From: Bacteroidota bacterium | Lineage (GTDB): Bacteria; Bacteroidota; Bacteroidia; Flavobacteriales; Flavobacteriaceae | Reading direction: 5' to 3' | Length of the DNA: 8,056 nucleotides | NCBI GenBank assembly: GCA_021793135.1 | Contig: JAJYTI010000098.1 | Location: 1 to 8,056 of the forward strand | Part shown: positions 1 to 6,818 of the stretch, piece after piece | Layout of the letters: the number at the start of each line of letters is the position of its first letter | Position numbering within the stretch: position 1 is the first letter of the stretch | Translations under genes and position numbers: made by a program | The notes under the pieces: model-generated | The model's database searches: none | Told to the model about the DNA's origin: nothing | Seen by the model: only the letters and a program-made list of their open reading frames with translations

Positions 1-1
1 A

Positions 2-355
2 GAACTACCAACTCTAGTTCGTAGTAAATATTTAGTTCTTGGGGGATTATTAGCTATAATTCTATTTTGGAATATTCAGATCATTGAACATTTTAATTTA
101 AAAGATTTTATCACTTGGGGTGCATTCTTAGGAATATTTGGAACAATTCTACCTCCCCTATTATTCAATCAAGGTTTTCCAAAAATAGGAGTTGGTATAG
201 GAAGCATAGTTGCTTCTTTAGAACTCCCTATATCAGTGCTTAGTGCATTAATCTTACTAAACGAATCGGTAGTATGGATGCAGTGGTTAGGAATAATTAT
301 TATATTACTTTCTGTCGTAATTATTAACAAACGACATATATCTAAGAAAAGTTAA
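2..355 (+). CDS. EamA/DMT-superfamily membrane transporter, C-terminal part (5' end outside window)
   Basis: The open frame enters from the left edge and gives 117 residues up to the TAA at 353-355. It holds hydrophobic helices at about residues 10-28, 36-56 and 64-109 (the last span probably two helices), followed by a short basic tail (NKRHISKK) expected on the cytoplasmic side. The ELP at 74-76 and the LLNES at 85-89, followed by WMQWLG, match the closing signature of the EamA repeat of drug/metabolite transporters, where ExP and an LGE-like motif precede the last helix. Family members export small metabolites or amino acids; the substrate cannot be inferred. rluF starts 17 nt downstream on the same strand with no terminator between, so the two are probably cotranscribed. 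The call rests on the C-terminal repeat only. Confidence 0.85.
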   Translation, partial: ELPTLVRSKYLVLGGLLAIILFWNIQIIEHFNLKDFITWGAFLGIFGTILPPLLFNQGFPKIGVGIGSIVASLELPISVLSALILLNESVVWMQWLGIIIILLSVVIINKRHISKKS

Positions 356-372
356 TTACTAGAAATAAAACT

Positions 373-1086
373 ATGAGTAACGATAATACGGTTAGAATTA
401 ATAAAGCAATCAGTAGTAGCGGATATTGTTCTAGAAGACAAGCAGATGCTCTTATAGAGAGTGGTAGAGTTAGTATAAATGGAAAGACTGCTGTATTGGG
501 AGATAGAGTTACGGAAGACGATAAAATTACCGTTGATGGCAAACCTATTAAAGAGGAGAATAAAAACGTATATCTTATTTTAAACAAACCTATAGGAATT
601 ACTTGTACCACGGATAGAAGAGTACTAGGAAATGTCATTGATTTTATAAACTACCCTAAACGTATTTTTCATGTAGGAAGATTAGATAAACCCAGTGAAG
701 GATTATTACTAATGACTAATGATGGGGATATAGTAAATAAAATTTTACGTGCCGAATATGAACATGAGAAAGAATATATAGTTCGTGTAAATCGTCCAGT
801 TACTTCTAGTTTTATACGTAAAATGGGTGCTGGTGTTCCCATATTAGATACAGTAACAAAACGATGTAAGGTAGAACGTGTAAGTCGTTTTACATTTCGA
901 ATAGTATTAAAACAAGGTTTAAACCGACAAATTCGAAGAATGTGCGAACATTTTGGATATAAAGTGGAGAAGCTACAACGCGTACGATTAATGCATATTG
1001 AACTTGGGGATTTACCTGTTGGGAAATGGCGTTATTTAACCACAGAAGAGTTAAAAAAATTATATAAAGAAGTTGGTAGAGAGTAA
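373..1086 (+). CDS. rluF: 23S rRNA pseudouridine synthase RluF
   Basis: The 237-residue protein converts a uridine of 23S rRNA (U2604 in E. coli numbering, near the peptidyl transferase centre) to pseudouridine in the cytoplasm. An S4 RNA-binding domain covers about residues 7-55 (VRINKAISSSGYCSRRQAD and following). The RsuA/RluB/E/F-type catalytic domain follows, with the GRLDK motif at 102-106 supplying the catalytic Asp105. The LRAEYEHEKEY stretch (125-135), MGAGVPILDTVTKRCKV (151-167) and QGLNRQIRRMCEHFGY (181-196) are what separate RluF from RluB, RluE and RsuA. The protein ends shortly after the fold and lacks the long basic C-terminal tail of the E. coli enzyme (about 290 residues). 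The ATG at 373 places the S4 domain right at the N-terminus; there is no clear Shine-Dalgarno sequence, only an A-rich leader. It is probably expressed with the transporter upstream and ends at the hairpin at 1099-1124. Confidence 0.93.
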   Translation: MSNDNTVRINKAISSSGYCSRRQADALIESGRVSINGKTAVLGDRVTEDDKITVDGKPIKEENKNVYLILNKPIGITCTTDRRVLGNVIDFINYPKRIFHVGRLDKPSEGLLLMTNDGDIVNKILRAEYEHEKEYIVRVNRPVTSSFIRKMGAGVPILDTVTKRCKVERVSRFTFRIVLKQGLNRQIRRMCEHFGYKVEKLQRVRLMHIELGDLPVGKWRYLTTEELKKLYKEVGRE

Positions 1087-1091
1087 GGCAT

Positions 1092-1130
1092 AAAAAAACC
1101 GCGTATCGATTGAGTAATACGCGGATTTTA
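1092..1130 (+). terminator. Intrinsic terminator after rluF
   Basis: A perfect 8-bp GC-rich stem pairs 1099-1106 (CCGCGTAT) with 1117-1124 (ATACGCGG) around a 10-nt loop. It is flanked by seven A on the left (1092-1098) and by TTTT at 1126-1129 on the right. It lies 12 nt after the rluF stop codon. The A run on the left would give a U run on the opposite strand, so it may also stop transcription arriving from the right. Confidence 0.8.
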
Positions 1131-1419
1131 ATTCAACTAACTAACCAAATTAAATTTCAATTATGAAATCTCAATCTTTAATAGTAGAATCTTCTATTAA
1201 GAAAATTCCACTTTCTTTTTCCTTTTACTAGGAAATATTTTAAACAGTCTGCTAAAACTATTATTTATTGTTAACTATAATTCAAAAGAGTTTCATTTAT
1301 GTAAATTGAAATACCTTTTGATATTATTAATAACAAATCTAAACAAAAATAAATGAACTGCAAAAATGATTTAAATTTTTTACACTCATTTAAGCATATA
1401 ATTCTAAAAATAATATTAA
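1131..1419. other. AT-rich intergenic stretch, no supported gene
   Basis: This stretch lies between the rluF terminator and the sucC terminator. The only suggestive element is a 22-codon + strand ORF (1163-1231, MKSQSLIVESSIKKIPLSFSFY) preceded by an A/T-rich, start-like leader. No TAnnTTTG promoter is visible ahead of it. A second frame continues from its T-rich end (act at 1227) to a TAA after a further 15 or so codons, so it could be a leader peptide, a frameshifted remnant or chance. No RNA gene or repeat was recognised. Confidence 0.5.
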
Positions 1420-1470
1420 AAAGAAATACGCCCTGTTAACATTACGTTAAAGAGCGTATTTCTTTATTTT
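1412..1470 (-). terminator. Strong hairpin terminator of sucC, probably bidirectional
   Basis: A perfect 12-bp stem pairs 1420-1431 (AAAGAAATACGC) with 1454-1465 (GCGTATTTCTTT). Inside it a second 5-bp stem pairs 1436-1440 (TTAAC) with 1446-1450 (GTTAA) around a 5-nt loop, separated by a small internal loop. Read on the minus strand it begins about 40 nt after the sucC stop and is followed by a T-rich stretch. On the plus strand it is followed by TATTTTC, so it could also catch read-through from rluF. Confidence 0.8.
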
Positions 1471-1505
1471 CATTGCAAATTATGCATTTGCAATTATTAT
1501 ATAAA

Positions 1506-2696
1506 TTAGCTTAGTACTTCTTGCACTTTATCTGCTGCTTCTTGGAATTCAATTGCAGAATGTACATCCAATCCACTTTCGTCGATTAATTTCTTTGCAA
1601 TGTCAGCATTTGTTCCTTGTAATCTTACAATAATTGGAACATCTATACTTCCCATATTCTTATATGCATCAACAATACCTTGAGCCACACGATCACAACG
1701 TACAATACCTCCAAAGATATTTACTAAAATTGCTTTTACGTTTGGATCTTTTAAAATTAAGTTGAAAGCAGCTTCTACTCTCTCAGCATCTGCAGTACCA
1801 CCAACGTCTAGGAAGTTTGCTGGCTCACCACCTGCTTGCTTAATCAAGTCCATAGTAGCCATCGCAAGTCCTGCACCATTTACCATACAACCTACGTTAC
1901 CATCTAGGTCTACATAGTTCAATCCTTTTTCTCCAGCTTCTACTTCGATTGGATTTTCTTCACGAATATCACGCATAGCTGCGTAATCTTTATGACGGTA
2001 TAATGCCGTAGCATCTAAAGTAACTTTAGCGTCTACTGCAATAATTTTATTGTCACTAGTTTTTAAAACTGGGTTAATTTCGAATAGCGAAGAATCCGAT
2101 TCTGTATAAGCAGTATAAAGTGCAAATACAAAACGAACCATTTCTTTAAATGCATTTCCACTCAATCCTAAATTGAAAGCAATTTTTCTAGCTTGGAATC
2201 CTTGGATACCAACTGCTGGATCGATTTCTTCGTAAAATATTTTATCTGGAGTCTCTTCTGCAACTGTTTCAATATCCATTCCACCTTCTGTAGAATACAT
2301 AATCATATTTCTACCAGTAGCACGGTTTAATAAAACACTCATGTAATATTCTTCTGGCTCACTTTCTCCTGGATAATACACATCTTCAGCAATCAATACT
2401 TGGTGAACTTTCTTCCCTTCTGGTGGAGTTTGTGGTGTAACTAAGTTCATTCCAATAATGTCACCTGCAATAGACTTTACTTCATCTAGGCTCTTAGCAA
2501 GCTTAACTCCCCCACCTTTTCCTCTACCACCTGCGTGTACTTGTGCTTTAACTACATACCATTCGGTACCAGTTTCTTTGGTAAGTTCTTTAGCTGCTTC
2601 TACTGCTTCTTCTGGAGTTTTAGCTACAACACCACGTTGAATGTTAACACCAAAACTATTAAGTATCTGTTTTGCTTGATATTCGTGTAAATTCAT
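1506..2696 (-). CDS. sucC: Succinyl-CoA synthetase (ADP-forming) subunit beta
   Basis: The 396-residue beta subunit of the TCA-cycle enzyme interconverts succinyl-CoA + ADP + Pi with succinate + ATP + CoA, as a partner of the SucD alpha subunit in the cytoplasm. The start MNLHEYQAKQIL is the conserved family N-terminus, which fixes the ATG. The ATP-grasp domain carries the nucleotide-binding Lys50 and GGRGKGGG (56-63), and the Mg-binding region with Asn208 (FEINPV) and Asp222 (AVDAK). The C-terminal ligase domain has NFLDVGGTA (294-302) and the GGIVRCD loop (329-335) that faces the phosphohistidine of the alpha subunit. Length is close to E. coli SucC (388), and all expected motifs are intact. 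No sucD lies next to it in this window: the gene has its own -7 element upstream and a hairpin downstream, so it looks monocistronic. Confidence 0.97.
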   Translation of the reverse strand: MNLHEYQAKQILNSFGVNIQRGVVAKTPEEAVEAAKELTKETGTEWYVVKAQVHAGGRGKGGGVKLAKSLDEVKSIAGDIIGMNLVTPQTPPEGKKVHQVLIAEDVYYPGESEPEEYYMSVLLNRATGRNMIMYSTEGGMDIETVAEETPDKIFYEEIDPAVGIQGFQARKIAFNLGLSGNAFKEMVRFVFALYTAYTESDSSLFEINPVLKTSDNKIIAVDAKVTLDATALYRHKDYAAMRDIREENPIEVEAGEKGLNYVDLDGNVGCMVNGAGLAMATMDLIKQAGGEPANFLDVGGTADAERVEAAFNLILKDPNVKAILVNIFGGIVRCDRVAQGIVDAYKNMGSIDVPIIVRLQGTNADIAKKLIDESGLDVHSAIEFQEAADKVQEVLS

Positions 2697-2750
2697 AATA
2701 ATTTATTTACTATTCGTTTTATTAAATTTTGTCGGATAAATTGAACGATG

Positions 2751-2758
2751 CAAAAATA
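2751..2758 (-). promoter_or_regulatory. Putative -7 element of sucC promoter (TAnnTTTG)
   Basis: The plus-strand CAAAAATA reads TATTTTTG on the minus strand, matching the Bacteroidota housekeeping -7 consensus TAnnTTTG. It lies 54 nt upstream of the sucC start, which predicts a leader of roughly 45-50 nt. No well-spaced -33 TTG was found, and the motif can arise by chance in DNA this AT-rich. Confidence 0.5.
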
Positions 2759-2914
2759 ACAAATGTTACGCTACATGCCTAATTTTTAGACAACATATAC
2801 TACACTCCTCCTTTCCTTACATAGAATAAGTACAAAAGAAATATGTTTTATACATTATGTAGATAGTTTTTCTTTTTCTATAAAAGTATAAATCAGTGGT
2901 TGAAATTAAATTGT

Positions 2915-3640
2915 CTAGCTATGTTGTTTAATATATTTTTTAATAGAAAGAGTGTCGTATAGCATCACTCCAAGTAAAATTGCTACAGCCAATAAAAGTG
3001 CTCTTAAATGGTAATAACCAAATAACAAACCACCGATTACTCCACCTAATGTGAAACCAGCTATAATCATTATTTTTAAAAATACGCTATGTTTTAAAAT
3101 CCTTTTTTCTTCGGTACGCTTATAAAATAGTAATTGAGACAATTCAATTCCTAAATCTGTAAAGAGTCCTGTTAAATGCGTAGTTCTAACAACCGATCGT
3201 GACACCTGTGTTACTAAAGCATTTTGTAATCCCATTGCGAAAAGCAAAACCATTGCTAAACGAATTCTGTATATCTCTGGATCATGGAATATAGAATGGA
3301 AAAAAGCTACTAATAGTAAAGCCGCTATTTCTATGCATAAAGGCAAAATATAACTTACAAAATGTTTATTAGTATTATACCTTCCTCGTTCCATAAAAAA
3401 ACTGGAGGCAAAAGCACCAAATAAATAAGCGTTTATCAATAAAAAGAAACTTATTGCAATTTGAAAATTTTGATGTAAAATTTCTTCTGACAAGAACACA
3501 AAATGCCCAGTAACATTTGTAGTAAGCAACCCTAGTGCCAACCACCCTGTTATATTTACAATTCCTGCTACAGACGAAAGTGTAGACGCTAAATAAATGT
3601 TATGTTTATAGGTTCTACCACTTCCATAAGGTCGTAACAT
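2915..3640 (-). CDS. DUF1275 (YoaK-type) integral membrane protein
   Basis: This is a 241-residue inner-membrane protein with about six hydrophobic helices (roughly 16-40, 58-82, 96-116, 126-144, 189-208 and 210-228) joined by short basic loops. Family marks are GIVNITGWLALGLLTTNVTGH (26-46) in the first helix and loop, and GLQNALVTQVSRSVVRTTHLTG (137-158) followed by TDLG, corresponding to the GxQNA...TTxxTG signature of DUF1275. The family's function is not established, and nothing here indicates a substrate. The ATG at 3638-3640 follows an A/T-rich leader, with a TAnnTTTG element about 25 nt upstream. The gene is on the same strand as the MBOAT gene, 77 nt beyond its stop, so read-through from that operon is possible. 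No convincing terminator follows it. Confidence 0.88.
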   Translation of the reverse strand: MLRPYGSGRTYKHNIYLASTLSSVAGIVNITGWLALGLLTTNVTGHFVFLSEEILHQNFQIAISFFLLINAYLFGAFASSFFMERGRYNTNKHFVSYILPLCIEIAALLLVAFFHSIFHDPEIYRIRLAMVLLFAMGLQNALVTQVSRSVVRTTHLTGLFTDLGIELSQLLFYKRTEEKRILKHSVFLKIMIIAGFTLGGVIGGLLFGYYHLRALLLAVAILLGVMLYDTLSIKKYIKQHS

Positions 3641-3665
3641 AGTTTAATTTTATTTTCATAATAAA

Positions 3666-3673
3666 CAAAGCTA
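3666..3673 (-). promoter_or_regulatory. Putative -7 element for the DUF1275 gene (TAnnTTTG)
   Basis: The plus-strand CAAAGCTA reads TAGCTTTG on the minus strand, a full match to the Bacteroidota -7 consensus. It sits 25 nt before the DUF1275 ATG in the 77-nt gap after the MBOAT gene. A CAA (TTG on the minus strand) lies at 3686-3688, only 12 nt away, which is short for a -33 element. Confidence 0.45.
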
Positions 3674-3717
3674 GGAGTTTTTATTCAATTTAAGTCCTCC
3701 ATAAACTTCTCCTTACT

Positions 3718-5385
3718 TTAGAATTGAAAATATATAAATGGTTGAGGTCCCGTAGTTGCTGTAGCATATACTAACCAAAACACCAATCCAATAATTGCTG
3801 CTTTGATTGGTATTGGTGATTTTGAAAAGATTTCTCCCATACCATTAATTAATTTTTTAGGCATGAAATGCCACACAAAACCAATAACTAATAATAACAT
3901 CACTGGCTTGTATGCCAAAAGAAGTATTCTCCATTTCTCTATATCCCATTCTATATTTACAATATTGGATAGGATAGTCAAGGCAGTATCAAAATCTTTA
4001 GCTCGGAAAAATATCCAACAGAAATTTACAAAATGGAAAGTGATAATTACCGAAATAAAATGCCAAGTGTGTTTCCACCATTTTGGCGTATCTTTTTTTC
4101 TAGGAAATACCTCCATGAATAGCTTATGGAAAGCTAATGCCAAACCATGTAATGCTCCCCAAACTATAAATCGTAAGCTTGCACCATGCCACAATCCTCC
4201 TAATAACATTGTAGTTAGTAAGTTGAAATTTGTAAATAATGCTTTATGTGATTTTTTAGCAAAAACAATAGTACATATAAATAAAATCACACTACCTATT
4301 CCAATATATAACGGAATGACGCTAGTTTCATAAATAGATATTCCCCAAGCAACAACACCTACAAAGAAAAGTCCTGGGAAGAAGTAGCCTGCAAATGTTC
4401 CTTTTCTATTCCCTCCTACAGAAATGTATAAAAAATCTCGAAGCCAAGTAGATAACGATATATGCCAACGTCTCCAGAATTCAGTTATAGATGCAGATTG
4501 GTATGGTACATCAAAGTTTATAGGTAAACGATAACCTAATAATAATGCTAAACCAATAGCCATGTCGGAATAGCCTGAGAAATCACAATAAATTTGAATT
4601 GCATAGCCATAGGTTGCAAGTAAATTCTCTATAGCTGAATAAGAATTTGGCGCATCAAAAACACGATCTACAAAATTTGTAGAAATATAATCTGATATTA
4701 CTGCTTTCTTTATCAATCCACCTATAATCAATAATAAAGCTTCATTTACTTCTTCTTTTTTCAGAGTTACTTTACTATAGATTTGGGGAATAAAATCTTT
4801 AGCTCTAACAATTGGTCCTGCTACAAGTTGTGGAAAAAAAGATATATAGAACACATAATCTAAAAACTTATCGGCAAGCTTTATTTCTTTTCGATATACT
4901 TCGATTATATAACTAATAGACTGAAACGTAAAAAACGAAATACCCACAGGCAAAATAATTGCACGTAAGTGAAATTCGCTTCCAGAAAGCTGATTAACAC
5001 TCTCTATAAAAAAATTAGTGTATTTAAAATATGCTAAAACTCCGAGGTTTGCAGCTACACTAAGACTCAAGTATAACTTGCGATGAATTTCATTTTCTTC
5101 ATTATCGATAAGCCTTGCTAAATAGTAATCTACAATAGTGGTAGCCACTAATAGTAGAAAGAACAACCCACTGGATTTGTAATAAAAAAACAAAGAAAAT
5201 GCAACAGTATATAATAACCGTAGTCGAAATTTTCTACGCATTAAAATATAACCAAAATAAAAAGCCATAAATAAACCTAAAAACAAACCAGAGTTAAATA
5301 ACAAAGGTTCTTTAGGATTATATATAAACCAATTTTGCACCTGCCCTAATGAAGGTAAATATGCTAACAAATCCTCTATTTGCAT
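3718..5385 (-). CDS. MBOAT-family membrane O-acyltransferase (AlgI/PatA-like)
   Basis: This 555-residue polytopic inner-membrane protein is of the class that carries acyl (usually acetyl) groups from the cytoplasm to an extracytoplasmic acceptor such as alginate, peptidoglycan, teichoic acid or exopolysaccharide. Landmarks in order are ILPVGISFFTFQSISYI (144-160), FPQLVAGPIVRAKDF (184-198), the reentrant CDFSGYSDMAIGLALLLGY (267-285), FWRRWHISLSTWLRDFLY (303-320, with His308), and GGLWHG (396-401) containing the invariant MBOAT His400. ALHG (411-414) follows. The C-terminus TTGPQPFIYFQF is typical of bacterial AlgI-type members. Length is somewhat above AlgI. The ATG shares its A with the TAA of the upstream LysM-SGNH gene, so translation is probably coupled and the two products likely work together. 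The acceptor cannot be read from the sequence. No strong terminator follows. Confidence 0.93.
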   Translation of the reverse strand: MQIEDLLAYLPSLGQVQNWFIYNPKEPLLFNSGLFLGLFMAFYFGYILMRRKFRLRLLYTVAFSLFFYYKSSGLFFLLLVATTIVDYYLARLIDNEENEIHRKLYLSLSVAANLGVLAYFKYTNFFIESVNQLSGSEFHLRAIILPVGISFFTFQSISYIIEVYRKEIKLADKFLDYVFYISFFPQLVAGPIVRAKDFIPQIYSKVTLKKEEVNEALLLIIGGLIKKAVISDYISTNFVDRVFDAPNSYSAIENLLATYGYAIQIYCDFSGYSDMAIGLALLLGYRLPINFDVPYQSASITEFWRRWHISLSTWLRDFLYISVGGNRKGTFAGYFFPGLFFVGVVAWGISIYETSVIPLYIGIGSVILFICTIVFAKKSHKALFTNFNLLTTMLLGGLWHGASLRFIVWGALHGLALAFHKLFMEVFPRKKDTPKWWKHTWHFISVIITFHFVNFCWIFFRAKDFDTALTILSNIVNIEWDIEKWRILLLAYKPVMLLLVIGFVWHFMPKKLINGMGEIFSKSPIPIKAAIIGLVFWLVYATATTGPQPFIYFQF

Positions 5386-6818
5386 TAGTTTCTTTGGTTA
5401 ATTGAATAATGAAAAAATGCTTGTAACAATGCTTCGGTAAACAAGGTTCCTGTTAATTCATAGCCTTCTTTTGTATAGTGGATGTAATCGCGTGCAACAA
5501 GTCCATCATTATAATTCTTCTTTATATTTTTATTGCCACCCAAAACATTATATAAATCCCATACGGCAATATTTTCATCTTCGACAAGCTTCTTTATTTC
5601 CTCGGCATACTCTTCGGCATACATATTTGGTGTGCTTCTTTTCACTAATGATGGTGGTGGTGTAGTAAACAATAAAGAAGTTTCTGGAAGAGCGTGCTTA
5701 ATGTTTTTTATAAATAATTTTAAATCTGATATATATGTATCTTTATCTAGCTCATCGAAAGATTCATTTGTTCCTAAAGAAACAACTAATAAGTCAGGAT
5801 GCAATTCTTGGAGTTGTTCAAAAAATAATTTTGTTTTATTATAATCTTTAAATCGTGCTCCATTAACCCCAATTCCATCATAAATTAACCCTGGATTATC
5901 ACGTTCTAACACTACCCCATTTAATGCATAAGTTGCCGTATCTTCATTAGGCAACAACCATATTGATTTCTGTAAACTTGATGAGTGATAAACAAAATCA
6001 TCATTAGAGTCTTTAAACGGTAAAATTTCGAAGGCCGACCTATCTACGGCTTCTGGTTTATCCGTTTTTATCGGAATTATCAATTTTCCTCCAGCTCGTA
6101 TAACATCAGACCGTAAATTATTAGCTTGTTTTATTTGATTTATAGTTACACCATATTTTCTTGCTATAATAGACAAAGCTTCTCCCGATTTTATAGTATG
6201 TGTAATACGTTGTGTACTATGGTTTTTTAGTTCTACATTTCTAATAGCTTTCGCTACACTAAACATGGGGCTTCTATTTGGTGTAATAATACGTAGAGAA
6301 TTAAAAGCATATTCCTCTTCCTCGATATTCAAAGCTATAGCAAAATCATTATGTTTAGTATGTAAACTAAATCCACTTAAACCAACAGGATCCACATCTG
6401 TAGCAAATATATTTCGCTTACTCTCCCATGGAATAGATGAACTATATTTTAAGCCCATGATACCATTGGTTTTTGCTAGTCGATGTGGAAAAGTAAAACC
6501 TAAGCCTGCATTCCCAAATATCCGTTGTAAGTCCTTTCGAGATTTACTAGGAAAAAAACCAGCTTGTATATGTGAATCGCCAATATGTGCTATACGGACT
6601 TTTCCTGTTTTTTTGGTATATAAATGCTGTAATTGCTCTAGAAAATTATATAAAGCATCTATATTATGAATTGGTAAATTATTTTCTGATAGAATACTCC
6701 ATTCTTCTAATGGCATTCTTTTCTCCAAATCGTATGATGCATCTGCCATAGTCTGGGCAATACCAACCATAGGAATGAACCAAAGGATAAATAAACTTAT
6801 TTTAATCTTCTGAAACAT
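5385..6818 (-). CDS. Secreted SGNH/GDSL hydrolase-fold protein with an internal LysM domain
   Basis: The 477-residue protein starts with a Sec signal peptide (basic MFQKIK, hydrophobic core 8-20, probable cleavage after GIA at 21). SGNH catalytic blocks are intact: IGDSHIQAG (79-87, nucleophile Ser82), GIGVNGA (315-321, block II), LGTNE (348-352, block III Asn351) and DYIHYT (444-449, Asp444 and His447). A LysM module at about 205-250 (HTIKSGEALSIIARKYGVT, then a second half ending KLIIP) lies between blocks I and II. LysM binds N-acetylglucosamine-containing glycans, chiefly peptidoglycan. The GDSH...NGA pattern resembles Ape1/PatB-type peptidoglycan acetyl hydrolases/transferases more than lipases. 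Its start overlaps the upstream SGNH gene by 17 nt and its stop overlaps the MBOAT start by one base. It could be an acetyltransferase acting with the MBOAT protein or an esterase removing the acetyl group; sequence alone does not decide. Confidence 0.9.
   Translation of the reverse strand: MFQKIKISLFILWFIPMVGIAQTMADASYDLEKRMPLEEWSILSENNLPIHNIDALYNFLEQLQHLYTKKTGKVRIAHIGDSHIQAGFFPSKSRKDLQRIFGNAGLGFTFPHRLAKTNGIMGLKYSSSIPWESKRNIFATDVDPVGLSGFSLHTKHNDFAIALNIEEEEYAFNSLRIITPNRSPMFSVAKAIRNVELKNHSTQRITHTIKSGEALSIIARKYGVTINQIKQANNLRSDVIRAGGKLIIPIKTDKPEAVDRSAFEILPFKDSNDDFVYHSSSLQKSIWLLPNEDTATYALNGVVLERDNPGLIYDGIGVNGARFKDYNKTKLFFEQLQELHPDLLVVSLGTNESFDELDKDTYISDLKLFIKNIKHALPETSLLFTTPPPSLVKRSTPNMYAEEYAEEIKKLVEDENIAVWDLYNVLGGNKNIKKNYNDGLVARDYIHYTKEGYELTGTLFTEALLQAFFHYSINQRN
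6069..6206 (-). other. LysM domain coding segment inside the SGNH gene
   Basis: Residues 205-250 of the hydrolase follow the LysM pattern: a Thr-His-Thr-Ile-Lys-Ser-Gly-Glu opening, a hydrophobic ALSIIARKYGVT helix, INQIKQANNL as the second helix, and a closing GGKLIIP strand. It is flanked by short linkers. Only one copy is present. Confidence 0.93.

Noticed and set aside
342..638. 98-codon minus-strand frame rich in Leu/Ser/Phe, seemingly membrane-like
   Set aside because: It is antisense to rluF. The hydrophobic look comes from reading A-rich codons backwards.
1344..1351. CAAAAATA, a minus-strand match to TAnnTTTG
   Set aside because: No minus-strand gene lies downstream of it. It shows that this motif occurs by chance in such AT-rich DNA.
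1353..1439. 28-codon plus-strand ORF before sucC's terminator
   Set aside because: It runs into the terminator hairpin and has no start context or recognisable sequence.
2860..2914. Possible terminator downstream of the DUF1275 gene
   Set aside because: Only a 4-bp ATAG/CTAT pairing around an A-rich stretch is present, with no T run on the coding strand.
3673..3713. Imperfect hairpin (AGGAG/CTCCT plus a 5-bp inner stem) after the MBOAT gene as a terminator
   Set aside because: The stem is short with an asymmetric internal loop and a 16-nt apical loop, and it is not followed by a proper T run. It also overlaps the proposed DUF1275 promoter.
3803..4333. 176-codon open frame on the plus strand
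   Set aside because: It lies entirely antisense to the MBOAT gene, whose motifs are unmistakable. The translation shows no family features.
5471..5844. Two overlapping plus-strand frames with Cys/Ser-rich translations
   Set aside because: Both are antisense to the C-terminal half of the LysM-SGNH gene and have no start context or family features.
6265..6669. 134-codon open frame on the plus strand
   Set aside because: It is antisense to the signal peptide-to-block I region of the LysM-SGNH gene, with composition typical of a shadow frame.
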